In this document: positions 1-7,753 of the stretch, one piece after another
Layout of the letters: each line of letters opens with the position of its first letter
Numbering within the stretch: position 1 is the first letter of the stretch
From: Paenibacillus silagei
Lineage (GTDB): Bacteria; Bacillota; Bacilli; Paenibacillales; Paenibacillaceae
DNA length: 64,000 bases
Assembly: GCF_017874735.1 (NCBI RefSeq)
Contig: NZ_JAGGLV010000013.1
Location: 62,001-126,000, forward strand
Direction: 5' to 3'
Position numbers and translations under genes: made by a program
Notes under the pieces: model-generated
What the model was told of the DNA's origin: nothing
The model's database searches: none
Seen by the model: only the letters and a program-made list of their open reading frames with translations

Positions 1-552
1 CAATCTGCCTCACCGTCTGCGGTCATTGTATCGATTGTAGCGGGGGTAACGATTGCCCAGCTTGGAGATTATTTCGGAGCAGAACGTCCGATTGTCCGGG
101 TGATCCCGAATACCTTGACCGATACCGGTTATGGATACAGCGGTGTAGCTCTGAATGCTGCCGCTTCTCTGGAGCAGGTAGAAGCATTTCTGCTGGGCTT
201 CGGCAAGGTGCAGGTTCTGGAGGAATCCTATATTGATATCTTCACAGGCTTCGGGGTAGCCGGACCGAACTACATCTATTATTTCATTGAGTCTTTCACA
301 GATGCTGGAGTTCTCGCCGGATTGCCGCGGGAGCAAGCCTGGAAGGTGGCGCTGGAGAATATGCTGGGAGCGGTGGCTATGCTGCAACAGACCGGACTGC
401 ATCCAAGACAACTGCTGGATATCAACAACTCGCCTGGCGGCGTCGGTATGCACGGCTTGTATGAGCTGAACAACAGTGATTTCGCTGCCGGATTGCAGCG
501 GAGTGTACTGGCCGCGGTGAAGCGGACCACGGAGCTGGGAGTGAAGAAGTAA
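1..552 (+). CDS. proC: Pyrroline-5-carboxylate reductase, 3' part
   Basis: The last 183 codons of a ProC-family enzyme, which reduces 1-pyrroline-5-carboxylate to proline with NAD(P)H. The frame is open from base 1, so the start and the dinucleotide-binding N-terminus lie outside the window. Visible are the end of the Rossmann domain (VSIVAGVTIAQL, then RVIPNTLTDTGYG) and the helical dimerisation domain with ADAG-like FTDAGVLAGLPREQA and the family hallmark SPGG near the C-terminus. The stop TAA overlaps the next ATG by one base, so the VOC gene is probably translationally coupled. The usual MPNTP is IPNTL here, a modest deviation. The family call is secure; strict substrate choice is inferred. 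Confidence 0.9.
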   Translation, partial: QSASPSAVIVSIVAGVTIAQLGDYFGAERPIVRVIPNTLTDTGYGYSGVALNAAASLEQVEAFLLGFGKVQVLEESYIDIFTGFGVAGPNYIYYFIESFTDAGVLAGLPREQAWKVALENMLGAVAMLQQTGLHPRQLLDINNSPGGVGMHGLYELNNSDFAAGLQRSVLAAVKRTTELGVKK

Positions 553-1325
553 TGGCCGTACTGAAATGGGATCACCTTGTACATTATGTGAATGATCTGG
601 ACCAGCCGGTTCAGCTCTTCGCGGAGCATGGACTAACAGCCTTCCGGGGCGGATCGCATAAGGATTGGGGAACGTATAACGCCCTCAGTTATTTCGGGCT
701 CACCTACCTGGAGTTTCTCGGGATCGAGAACCTAGAGCTGGCACGGGCGACCAAGCATAATGTGGTGGTGCGGGATGCCGTAACGCTTTTGCCGGAGCAT
801 GAAGTGCTTAGCCGGGTGGTGCTGCGCACGGATGATATTGAAGCTGTTGAGGCAACACTGAGGCAAGCGGGTATGTTATTGTCGCCGGTCATTGACGGCC
901 GCCGTCTGGATGATCAGGGCCGGTTGATCGAGTGGCGGATGATGACCATTGACGGTGACTTCCAGGGACTGCCCTATCCGTTCATTATTCAGTGGAACGA
1001 GAGGGATGAGCAGCGGCTGGCTAGTCTGAACAGTGCGGGAATCAACCGTCCTCACCCTGCAGGCCAGGTGGAGGTCGTCAGTGCAGGCTTCCGGGTCAGC
1101 GATCCGGCCGCTGCCGCCAGCCACTGGAGTGAACTGTTTGGTCTTCCGGTGAGCGCACCTGCGGATGGTTCGGATGGCAGCTACAGCCTTAAGGCCGGAG
1201 ACCAGACATTTGAATTCACGCCAGGGGAGGAGAACCGGCTCAGCCGGATCGTGTTCCGCACGGACTCCCCTCAGCTGAAGGGACAGACGCTGACTGTTGG
1301 CGAAGGCAAGTACGTGTTTGAATAA
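552..1325 (+). CDS. VOC-family protein (Glyoxalase_3 type)
   Basis: A 257-residue protein of the vicinal oxygen chelate superfamily, Glyoxalase_3-like. It begins LKWDHLVHYVNDL, a typical first strand with a metal-ligand histidine, followed by GGSHKDWGTYNALSYFGL and YLEFLGIE, and has a second, weaker betaalphabeta half after about residue 165. Members bind a divalent metal and act on small oxidised or electrophilic substrates; the reaction here is unknown. The start overlaps the proC stop (TAATG), and a hairpin terminator follows the stop, so proC and this gene form a transcription unit end. Confidence 0.75.
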   Translation: MAVLKWDHLVHYVNDLDQPVQLFAEHGLTAFRGGSHKDWGTYNALSYFGLTYLEFLGIENLELARATKHNVVVRDAVTLLPEHEVLSRVVLRTDDIEAVEATLRQAGMLLSPVIDGRRLDDQGRLIEWRMMTIDGDFQGLPYPFIIQWNERDEQRLASLNSAGINRPHPAGQVEVVSAGFRVSDPAAAASHWSELFGLPVSAPADGSDGSYSLKAGDQTFEFTPGEENRLSRIVFRTDSPQLKGQTLTVGEGKYVFE

Positions 1326-1341
1326 ATGCAGGACAAGCTTA

Positions 1342-1390
1342 GGGGACAGGCTGTTGCCGCAATTAGCGGTAGCGGGCCTGTCCTGTTTTA
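1342..1390 (+). terminator. Terminator after the VOC gene
   Basis: GGGACAGGC pairs with GCCTGTCC across a loop holding a second small stem (TTGCCGC/AGCGGT), followed by TGTTTTA. It closes the proC-VOC unit. Confidence 0.7.
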
Positions 1391-1447
1391 TGTTAAAGTG
1401 TGACACAAGAATGGAGTAAGGGAATATATGGAGAATGGAGGCAGCGG

Positions 1448-1927
1448 ATGCAGAAGCTATTTGAGTATAACTGGCAAGTGCGCCAGGATTGGTTCAACTG
1501 GTGCAGCGGGGTGGACAGGGACGAATTGATGAAGCCGCGCACCGGGGGCTTAGGCTATATCCTGCCCACGTTGTATCACATTGTAGCGGTTGAATACGGC
1601 TGGATCTGCGGCGGCATTCAGGAGAGAGTCATTGAAATTCCAGCATTCGGGGAAATCGCCAGCCTGGAGCTTGTGCAGGATTTCTCCGCCCGCTGCCATG
1701 CGGAGCTGGCTCCGTTTGTCTATGGCTGGTCGGATGAGCTGGAAGACCGGATTATGGTTGATATTACGGATGAAGGGGAACGCGAGCCCCATCCCTACGG
1801 GGAAGTGATGCGGCATGTGATCGCCCATGAGATCCATCATATCGGCCAGCTCTCGGTATGGGCGCGGGAGATCGGCAAGCCGCCGGTGACAGCTAATTTG
1901 ATTGGCAGAGGGTTGTTCGACAAATAG
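1448..1927 (+). CDS. DinB-family protein
   Basis: A 159-residue four-helix-bundle protein of the DinB/YfiT family. Metal-ligand histidines occur in TLYHIVAVEYGW and in HVIAHEIHHIGQL near the C-terminus, the normal three-His arrangement. Family members are putative metal-dependent enzymes, some thiol (bacillithiol) transferases; the substrate here is unknown. The frame is open upstream to a GTG at 1400, but GGAGG at 1437-1441 sits six bases before the ATG at 1448, and the encoded MQKLFEYNWQV is the usual family beginning. It lies 23 bp before a co-directional GNAT gene. Confidence 0.8.
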   Translation: MQKLFEYNWQVRQDWFNWCSGVDRDELMKPRTGGLGYILPTLYHIVAVEYGWICGGIQERVIEIPAFGEIASLELVQDFSARCHAELAPFVYGWSDELEDRIMVDITDEGEREPHPYGEVMRHVIAHEIHHIGQLSVWAREIGKPPVTANLIGRGLFDK

Positions 1928-1950
1928 AAGCGTAAGGAGGCCACAGAGAT

Positions 1951-2502
1951 ATGGAATTTGAGACCAGACGTCTGATCATCAGAGAGTTCACTCCAGAGGA
2001 TATAGGGCAGGTACATGAGTATGCATCTGATCCGGCAGTAGTAACGCATTCGATCTGGGGGCCCAATTCTCTGGAGGATACCGGCGAATATATCCGCCAT
2101 ACGCTGACATTGCAACAGGAGGAGCCGCGCCAGGGCTTCGAGTATGCGGTAGTTCTGAAGGAGAACGGGCTGCTGATCGGAGGCTGCGGCCTGCATATTA
2201 CCGGAACAGGCCAGGGAGAGATTGGCTATTGCTACAACAGGCTGTACTGGGGACAGGGCTATGCTACTGAGGCTGCCGCTGCACTGCTGGACTTGGGCTT
2301 TCATAAGCTGGAGCTTCACCGGATCTATGCCACCTGCCGTCCCGGGAATATCGGTTCCGCGCGTGTGATGCAGAAGCTTGGCATGACATACGAAGGGCAT
2401 CTTAGAGGACATATGTATCATAAAGAGAAGTGGATGGACTCCTACCAATATTCGATTCTGGAGGATGAGTATAGGGGGCTGCACCCGCGTGCCGGGCTGT
2501 AG
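1951..2502 (+). CDS. GNAT N-acetyltransferase (RimJ/RimL type)
   Basis: A 183-residue acetyl-CoA-dependent N-acetyltransferase. The N-terminus METR-like TRRLIIREFTPEDI is typical of the RimJ/RimL/SpeG subgroup; the acetyl-CoA loop region reads LYWGQGYATEAAAALLD, and GNIGSARVMQKLGMTYEG is the standard C-terminal motif. AAGGAGG stands 10 bases before the ATG. Targets of this subgroup are ribosomal N-termini, polyamines or antibiotics; nothing in the sequence decides which. It follows the DinB gene closely and could share its transcript. Confidence 0.85.
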   Translation: MEFETRRLIIREFTPEDIGQVHEYASDPAVVTHSIWGPNSLEDTGEYIRHTLTLQQEEPRQGFEYAVVLKENGLLIGGCGLHITGTGQGEIGYCYNRLYWGQGYATEAAAALLDLGFHKLELHRIYATCRPGNIGSARVMQKLGMTYEGHLRGHMYHKEKWMDSYQYSILEDEYRGLHPRAGL

Positions 2503-2526
2503 GGTTGAAGGGTGCAGCTGCAGGCT

Positions 2527-2711
2527 TAATTGCAATTCGTACAACTAAATCGTCCGATGTGCCGCCAAATCTCAGTTTAGATGTAGTTCGTGCAATTAAA
2601 ATGCCCCTATACCTGGATTTTCGCCCATCCGGGCAAATTTAGTTGTACAGACTACAATTAGAAGAGGAAGTTCACTCGTTTCACTGTTTTTAGTTGCGCA
2701 GAATACACTTA
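2527..2711. repeat. Four degenerate copies of a 24-bp AT-rich motif
   Basis: In the 439-bp space between convergent genes. Copy A (2527-2550, ending GTACAACTAAAT) is matched in inverted orientation by copy C (2637-2660, beginning ATTTAGTTGTACAG), 19 of 24 positions. Copy B (2581-2601) is a direct repeat of A, and copy D (2688-2711) a second inverted one. I see no gene in 2503-2941. Confidence 0.55.
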
Positions 2712-2873
2712 TCCCAGTTTTTTCGCTACGAACACGGCTTCATTCCTTACCACATTTATGGAATGAAATCACTTGTTTAATTCTGATGGACTACTAGCAA
2801 AATTAAGGAGGCACATGGGAGCGCAGTTGTCAGTTGCCAATGGGCATAACATAGCGGTTCAGCCCCCGTACAC

Positions 2874-2920
2874 AGCAAAAAGCGCACTGCCGCAGGCAGG
2901 CGCTCTTTGCTGTTCTTGAA
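2874..2920 (-). terminator. Terminator of the Wzy_C-family gene
   Basis: Read on the minus strand, AGCAAAGAGCGC pairs with GCGCTTTTTGCT around a loop that itself contains CTGC/GCAG. It lies just beyond the stop of the large membrane-protein gene. Confidence 0.6.
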
Positions 2921-2941
2921 GTCACAAGTGATACTGTATGG

Positions 2942-5737
2942 TTACAGCGGCATTCCCGCCACTTCATTAATCCTCGCCGCTTCCTCAGGATCAGCAGCGA
3001 TCAGCTTCTGATAGACCGCCTGATCCTGGGCGCTTTGCAGTCTCTGTTGAACGGCCATCAGCCACCGGGCAAGCTCACGGTTGACAGGGTTGCTGTAGTC
3101 CTCACTGAGACCTTGCTTCAGTGTGGCTTCTGCGGCCTGCATGTCCTGCGACATGTACTGGATCTTCGCGGTATTCAGCAGCAGTTCCGGTGTGACGGTG
3201 ACATCCTGCTGCTTCGCATCCCGGTCTGCAATGGCGTAAGTATACGCATCCAGTCCGGTTTTGAAATACCGCTGCTTGTTAAGTGTCTCTTGGTCCTTGA
3301 TCTCCAGCTTGCCCTCGGCCGCCGCTTCCTGCGACCGCTTCAGGGCTGCGGCTCCCAGCTCCTGCGACCGGGCAATCACTCCGCTGTACCAGGCGGTCGT
3401 CCACAGGCTTTCGCTGTCGGTCAGATCCTCGTATCCGCCCGTGAAGCCCTGCTTCACAGCTGCGGCAGCCGCGTCCTTGTCCCCGGACAGGAATTGTACT
3501 CTCCCTGCGCTTAGGCCAATTGTAGGTGTGACGAAGAATTCACGGCCCTGAAGCTGCTCAGGAGGGAGGCTTTTCAAATGCGCAATGCCGTCCGTTACAT
3601 GTCTGTACGCGGAGAGCGCGGAAGCGAAATACGTCTGTTGCCCGGCTTCATCCTGTTTGGAGTAAGCTTGCTGTCCAAGGAGTGAAGCCCGGCTGATGAA
3701 CTGGGCATACCAGTTGATATCCCACATGAACTTGTCCGCGTTGTCCAGATAGACATGATAGGCCGCATCGCTCTCGCCCTTCTGGTCATAGTAGCTGGCG
3801 AGCTGGGTCAGCAGCTCTTTGTTGGACGGCTCATCCTTCAGCGCACGGGTCAATACCGCATAGGCCTCGTCCAGGAACTGCTCGTTCTTGGTCTGCTCAT
3901 ACACCTTCTGATCCAGCAAGGACAAGTACATAGCGGATTCGGGGTGGTAGGGGCGGATGTTGAGTGCTTTTACCAAAGGAGCCTTGATCTCCTCATAGGA
4001 CTGGCTCACTTGGATCAGCTTCTTGGCGGCATAAGCCTCAGAGCTTGACCGGATGTACCCCAGAGACAGGAAGAGCAGGTAGCCTGTGCCGACTCCGAGT
4101 ACTGTGAAATATCCAGCTCTGATCCACAGCTTGTTCCACGTAAAGCGGAGCGGCTTGCTCTCCATGGCCACAGCCATTCCCCCCAGAGAGAGGAAGACGA
4201 GCATCCCCATGAACGCATAACTGAGGTTGAAATCCAGCAGGCTGTGAACGAGAATGGACAAGGCGATAATGAGATAGAAGAATCCGTTGTTATAGTCATC
4301 GGTCTCCCGTCTCAGGTACTGTCTGCTGAATTTGTAGAAGATAAACAGGATGAAGCCCATGAACACCAGAAAGCCGACAATGCCGACTTCAATCAGATAT
4401 TGCAGGAAAAAGTTATGCGCCTGGCGGCTCAGATAAGGGTTGTTCTGATAATGCTCATAGAGTGTAGCCCAGCCGCCGCCGCCCGCGCCCAGTACCGGGT
4501 AATCCTTGACGACCTTCATGGCATCCTCGTAAAAGGTAAAACGCTCCAGGACACTGTGCTGCCTGAAGTTGATATTCTCCAGCCGTGTTCCGATATTCGC
4601 CGGGAGAATATTACGCGCGCTGGTGCCGATGAACAGGAAGGCGATGATCGCGACGCCAGCCACAGAGACGGCTGGAATCCACAATCCGCTCATGCGGCGT
4701 GATTCTAGTCTGTCAAGCTTGCGGCTCAGATAAGGTGCCAGGTAACGCTGAACTACCAGACAGAGCACGCCTGCACAGGCAGATGCTCCCAGCAGATAGC
4801 CCCAGCCTTTAAGGGCAGAGGACGAGGTGAACTCCGTATTCAGCTCCAGGCCCAGCCGTGTGACCGGGCTGGTAATCAGCAGAGAGAATAGGCCGGCAAT
4901 GGCGAGATGGACAATCCACAGAATCTGCTGCACAGGCTTCAAGAAGAGCAGCAGGAGGATGAACACCACTGGCAGCAGCACCAGTCCGCCCCGGGATAAG
5001 GTAAGCAGCAGCGAGACGATGATTGGCACCAGCATGAAGCCGTGCAGCAGCTGTCCGGCCCATTTGCGGGAGCGGATCAGCGCGAAGACGGCCACGAACA
5101 GAAACGCCATCAGGAAGGCTGCATATGTATTGGCATACTGAAAAATGGAAGTCAGGCGCAGGCCGTTCGAATCGGTCATAACTGCATCGTTATACCTGCC
5201 GTTAATTACGGTCTCTGAGAACCAGCCCACCAGGCTGCCAGCCAGCTTCCAGCTTCCGAGCCAGTTGAGCAGTCCGAAGCCTACGATCAGGTAAGCGAGG
5301 GTAAGCACGCTATGCTGGACGGCGGAATTGAGCCGCTTGTGCCGGAGCAGAAGGATGCTGATGATGAAGACTGCGGCATAGGTGAACTGGGTGAACAGCA
5401 TGTTCATCGCCGAGTACCGGGAAGCTGCGCCGAATAGCGACAGGGCATAGGTTACGGGAAGCAGAATGGCCGCTGCAGTGAGCAGGTCACGCTGACTCTC
5501 CAGCTTGAAGGTTCTGAGATACAGGATCGTAGAGGCCAGCATCAGAAGCCCGCTCACCAATGCAGCTACATAGATAGGCTTCTCGAACTCCGCCCTCATT
5601 CCGTTGAACAATCCGATCTGAAAAGCGGCCCAGCCAAAAAACAGCAGGAACGCAGCGCAAATCATCCAAGCAGCCCCTGAAAGCTTGTCCGTAGCTTTGA
5701 CAGAAGCCGCCTGGTTTCCGTACACAGGTTTCGACAC
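2942..5737 (-). CDS. O-antigen ligase-like (Wzy_C) membrane protein with C-terminal TPR-like region
   Basis: 931 residues. The first ~560 hold about a dozen hydrophobic segments and the Wzy_C/WaaL region: SGLLMLAST and related N-terminal helices, then the large external loop with GAGGGGWATLYEHYQNNPY and RQAHNFFLQYLIEVG, whose R and H are typical of the ligase fold. After the last membrane span comes a soluble, helical, TPR-like portion of about 370 residues. Such proteins polymerise or ligate glycans at the outer face of the membrane; in Gram-positives the substrate is generally unknown. No glycosyltransferase or polysaccharide operon is nearby, so it is an orphan. The start is GTG, preceded by AAAGGAG at good spacing. 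Confidence 0.75.
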   Translation of the reverse strand: MSKPVYGNQAASVKATDKLSGAAWMICAAFLLFFGWAAFQIGLFNGMRAEFEKPIYVAALVSGLLMLASTILYLRTFKLESQRDLLTAAAILLPVTYALSLFGAASRYSAMNMLFTQFTYAAVFIISILLLRHKRLNSAVQHSVLTLAYLIVGFGLLNWLGSWKLAGSLVGWFSETVINGRYNDAVMTDSNGLRLTSIFQYANTYAAFLMAFLFVAVFALIRSRKWAGQLLHGFMLVPIIVSLLLTLSRGGLVLLPVVFILLLLFLKPVQQILWIVHLAIAGLFSLLITSPVTRLGLELNTEFTSSSALKGWGYLLGASACAGVLCLVVQRYLAPYLSRKLDRLESRRMSGLWIPAVSVAGVAIIAFLFIGTSARNILPANIGTRLENINFRQHSVLERFTFYEDAMKVVKDYPVLGAGGGGWATLYEHYQNNPYLSRQAHNFFLQYLIEVGIVGFLVFMGFILFIFYKFSRQYLRRETDDYNNGFFYLIIALSILVHSLLDFNLSYAFMGMLVFLSLGGMAVAMESKPLRFTWNKLWIRAGYFTVLGVGTGYLLFLSLGYIRSSSEAYAAKKLIQVSQSYEEIKAPLVKALNIRPYHPESAMYLSLLDQKVYEQTKNEQFLDEAYAVLTRALKDEPSNKELLTQLASYYDQKGESDAAYHVYLDNADKFMWDINWYAQFISRASLLGQQAYSKQDEAGQQTYFASALSAYRHVTDGIAHLKSLPPEQLQGREFFVTPTIGLSAGRVQFLSGDKDAAAAAVKQGFTGGYEDLTDSESLWTTAWYSGVIARSQELGAAALKRSQEAAAEGKLEIKDQETLNKQRYFKTGLDAYTYAIADRDAKQQDVTVTPELLLNTAKIQYMSQDMQAAEATLKQGLSEDYSNPVNRELARWLMAVQQRLQSAQDQAVYQKLIAADPEEAARINEVAGMPL

Positions 5738-6078
5738 GATAGAATCTCCTTTTTCAAAATAGTAGGTCTTCCAATTTATTGCACATACATATTACGGATA
5801 TAAAGTGAAAAAGTTGTTGTCTGAACGGAAATTTCAAAGATTGGAGTGTCTTGCAGGAGAGGAGGGAACGGAAAAGTGGGGAATAGGCCGGAACCTGCTC
5901 AGCGAATGAAGCAGTCTGTCCGCACAGGCCAGCCTGACGCAGTTTTCATAGAATAAGGTAACGGAGCGAATCTATGATTCATGTAAGAATGGACGCTTAA
6001 GAGTTCCGCCCGAAGGCAGCAATGACGGCAGGTGAACGCGCAATCCGCATCCTGGGCCACTGCTGCCGGGAACAAGCT
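5738..6078. other. 341-bp gap without a recognised gene
   Basis: It lies between two minus-strand genes and presumably carries the promoter of the Wzy_C gene in its AT-rich left 100 bp. A small palindrome, GAATCtatGATTC, is at 5968-5980. I see nothing else. Confidence 0.4.
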
Positions 6079-6288
6079 TCAGGCGGGGATAATAAATTTC
6101 AGGTTAATCATGAACACGATCAGGGCGGAGGCCCCCAGGGAAAAGGCGATGCAGCCGGCACCGAGCACTCTGCGCCGGTCCTTGATGAATTTGAAGCCAA
6201 GCGCACAGACGAGTATTGTCGTTCCTGCCAGTACAACAGACATGCCGATCATCGCAAACCAATACAGGATTTCAAAAAACTCAGCCAT
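6079..6288 (-). CDS. Small membrane protein, two predicted spans
   Basis: 69 residues starting MAEFFEILYWFAM. The first hydrophobic stretch covers about residues 7-31, a basic loop KFIKDRRR follows, and a second span (IAFSLGASALIVFMINL) ends the protein. The frame is open 24 codons further upstream, but GGGAGG lies 9 bases before this ATG, so I take 6288 as the start. No family is recognised. It is encoded alone between the ATP-grasp gene (opposite strand) and the Wzy_C gene. Confidence 0.65.
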   Translation of the reverse strand: MAEFFEILYWFAMIGMSVVLAGTTILVCALGFKFIKDRRRVLGAGCIAFSLGASALIVFMINLKFIIPA

Positions 6289-6487
6289 TAGGAAACCCTC
6301 CCTTTCAGGCAATAATACAACGAATTTTAATGATTTTCCAGTCAAATGAATCAGGGACATAAGGCCCCGCAGCCATATGCCCTTTTTTGCTGTGGCCTGC
6401 TATACCACGGACAATCATACAGGAGGGCACGGCCTTTCGTGAGTAATCTATAGGGTAGGCTGGGAATGCGAAAGGAGAGGGCAAATA

Positions 6488-7150
6488 ATGGCGGGGAGAG
6501 AACTGGCAAGCAAGCTGCTGAAGACGGCGGCGCTGCTTAGCGATTCACGGGTTGCCGGTTACATTCCGAGAACGCGGGAATATAGTGCTGCCGGATTGTC
6601 CGCGATGCTTGGAAGATACGGCAATGTTGTCATCAAGCCGGTTGTTGGCGGAGGAGGATATGGTGTCATCAAGGTGTTCCGGGATCAGAGGGGGTACGGC
6701 TTCACGTATATGAAGAGCACACGTATCTATGGAGACTTCACTTCCATGCGCCAGGCACTGGACAGATTCAAGGTGAAACGGAAATATTTGATCCAGCAGG
6801 GGATTTCTCTTGCACGGATCTCCGGCCGTCCGATTGATTACCGGGTCAAGGTGGTGAAGAACGGCGAGCACTGGGAGTTCCGCTCTATGGTAGGGAGAGT
6901 CGCCCGGCCGGGATTGTTCGTTACGAATCTCTGCAAAGGAGGTACGATGCTCAGCTGCCGCCAGGGACTGCGAAGATCATTGCCAAGAGTGGGGACCTCA
7001 TCCAAAAAGGCGGAGATGCGCAGGCTGACCCTAATCTGTACCGAGCTGCTGGAGCGGCATTTTCCGGGGATCGGTGAACTGGGCTTCGACTATGCTGTAG
7101 ATCATCGGGGGAAGATTTGGATTCTGGAAGTAAATACAAGACCTAAATGA
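6488..7150 (+). CDS. YheC/YheD-family ATP-grasp protein, short form
   Basis: 220 residues, essentially a bare ATP-grasp domain. Visible are VVIKPVVGGGGYGVIKV (phosphate-binding loop), RPIDYRVKVVKNGEHWEF and the C-terminal LGFDYAVDHRGKIWILEVNTRP, which supplies the metal-binding Asp, Glu and Asn. YheC/YheD of Bacillus are associated with the endospore coat and are about 360-450 residues; this one lacks the extra N-terminal domain. The ligase substrate is unknown. GGAGAGG stands before the ATG. Another family member enters the window at its right end on the other strand. Confidence 0.8.
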   Translation: MAGRELASKLLKTAALLSDSRVAGYIPRTREYSAAGLSAMLGRYGNVVIKPVVGGGGYGVIKVFRDQRGYGFTYMKSTRIYGDFTSMRQALDRFKVKRKYLIQQGISLARISGRPIDYRVKVVKNGEHWEFRSMVGRVARPGLFVTNLCKGGTMLSCRQGLRRSLPRVGTSSKKAEMRRLTLICTELLERHFPGIGELGFDYAVDHRGKIWILEVNTRPK

Positions 7151-7301
7151 TTAATAAAATTTTTATATTTGACGATAAATACAGTAATAGGATAATATTG
7201 CGTTTAGTTGTTTAGATTCAGAGGTAATAAAACAAGAAATATCCCAGCCAATTATGAACATTCTAAAAAAGTTTTTGTGTGGAGATGTCAGGTTTCAGCC
7301 C

Positions 7302-7401
7302 TGTGCATAACTGTTATCCCCATAGTCCACTGCGCAATTGCTGACATTATAACCCTTACTCACATATTATACACAGGATTTCCACAGCAGCTTGTGGATA
7401 A
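7302..7401. promoter_or_regulatory. DnaA-box cluster upstream of sda
   Basis: Three nine-mers fit TTATNCACA: TTATGCACA (minus strand, 7302-7310), TTATACACA (plus, 7367-7375) and a perfect TTATCCACA (minus, 7393-7401). TTATCCCCA at 7314-7322 is one base off. The last box lies 9 bases before the -35 hexamer of the sda promoter. In B. subtilis sda is directly controlled by DnaA, which makes the cluster credible despite being far from an obvious origin. Confidence 0.75.
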
Positions 7402-7403
7402 TG

Positions 7404-7439
7404 AGAACGCTTGTTCGAAAAATGATAGTTTGCTATGAT
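7404..7439 (+). promoter_or_regulatory. sda promoter with overlapping SOS-like box
   Basis: TTGTTC (7411-7416), a 17-base spacer and TATGAT (7434-7439) form a sigma-A-type promoter. AGAACGCTTGTTCG (7404-7417) contains the palindromic GAAC-N4-GTTC core of Gram-positive LexA/DinR sites and covers the -35 hexamer. The promoter is plausible; LexA binding is inferred from the motif only. Confidence 0.6.
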
Positions 7440-7477
7440 AGATTCAGATCCAAATAAAGGAAAGGTAGGTGAACGTT

Positions 7478-7621
7478 ATGGTTGAATTGTCGGATGAGAT
7501 GCTGCTTGACTCTTATCACAGAGCGATAGAGCTGCATTTGGAGCATGATTTCATCGCCCTGCTTCTCGCTGAAATTCGCAAACGGAACTTACACTCTCCA
7601 GACCATGCGGTTCTGCATTAA
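7478..7621 (+). CDS. sda: Sda, checkpoint inhibitor of sporulation kinase
   Basis: A 47-residue protein beginning MVELSDEMLLDSYHRAIEL and continuing with HDFIALLLAEIRKR, the two-helix hairpin of Sda. B. subtilis Sda (46 residues) binds the dimerisation/phosphotransfer domain of histidine kinase KinA and blocks sporulation when replication initiation is disturbed or DNA is damaged. The spacing LSDExLLxSY...DFIxLLxxEIxRR is preserved. AAAGGTAGGTGA lies before the ATG. Upstream sit DnaA boxes and an SOS-like box, as expected for a replication checkpoint gene, and a strong hairpin follows. The gene is monocistronic. It is easily missed because of its length. Confidence 0.9.
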   Translation: MVELSDEMLLDSYHRAIELHLEHDFIALLLAEIRKRNLHSPDHAVLH

Positions 7622-7678
7622 AGATCAGAGCACATCCTGCAGCATTGGACTTCTTTAAACCGCAAGCATCAAGGAATA

Positions 7679-7730
7679 GGGTATCTTTTCAAGTTGAGGT
7701 GGAATCAACCTGAAAGGATACCCTTTTATT
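7679..7730 (+). terminator. Terminator between sda and yumC
   Basis: GGGTATCTTTTCAAGTTGA pairs almost fully with TCAACCTGAAAGGATACCC and is followed by TTTTATT. It lies between convergent genes and may serve both. Confidence 0.85.
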
Positions 7731-7753
7731 ATGGCTATAAGGTTATAGACAAC

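Noticed and set aside
7302-7401. Chromosomal or plasmid replication origin
   Set aside because: DnaA boxes are few, there is no AT-rich unwinding element or dnaA/rep gene, and the position fits the known DnaA control of sda.
7208-7438. 76-codon frame before sda
   Set aside because: It runs through the DnaA boxes and promoter of sda and has no initiation signals.
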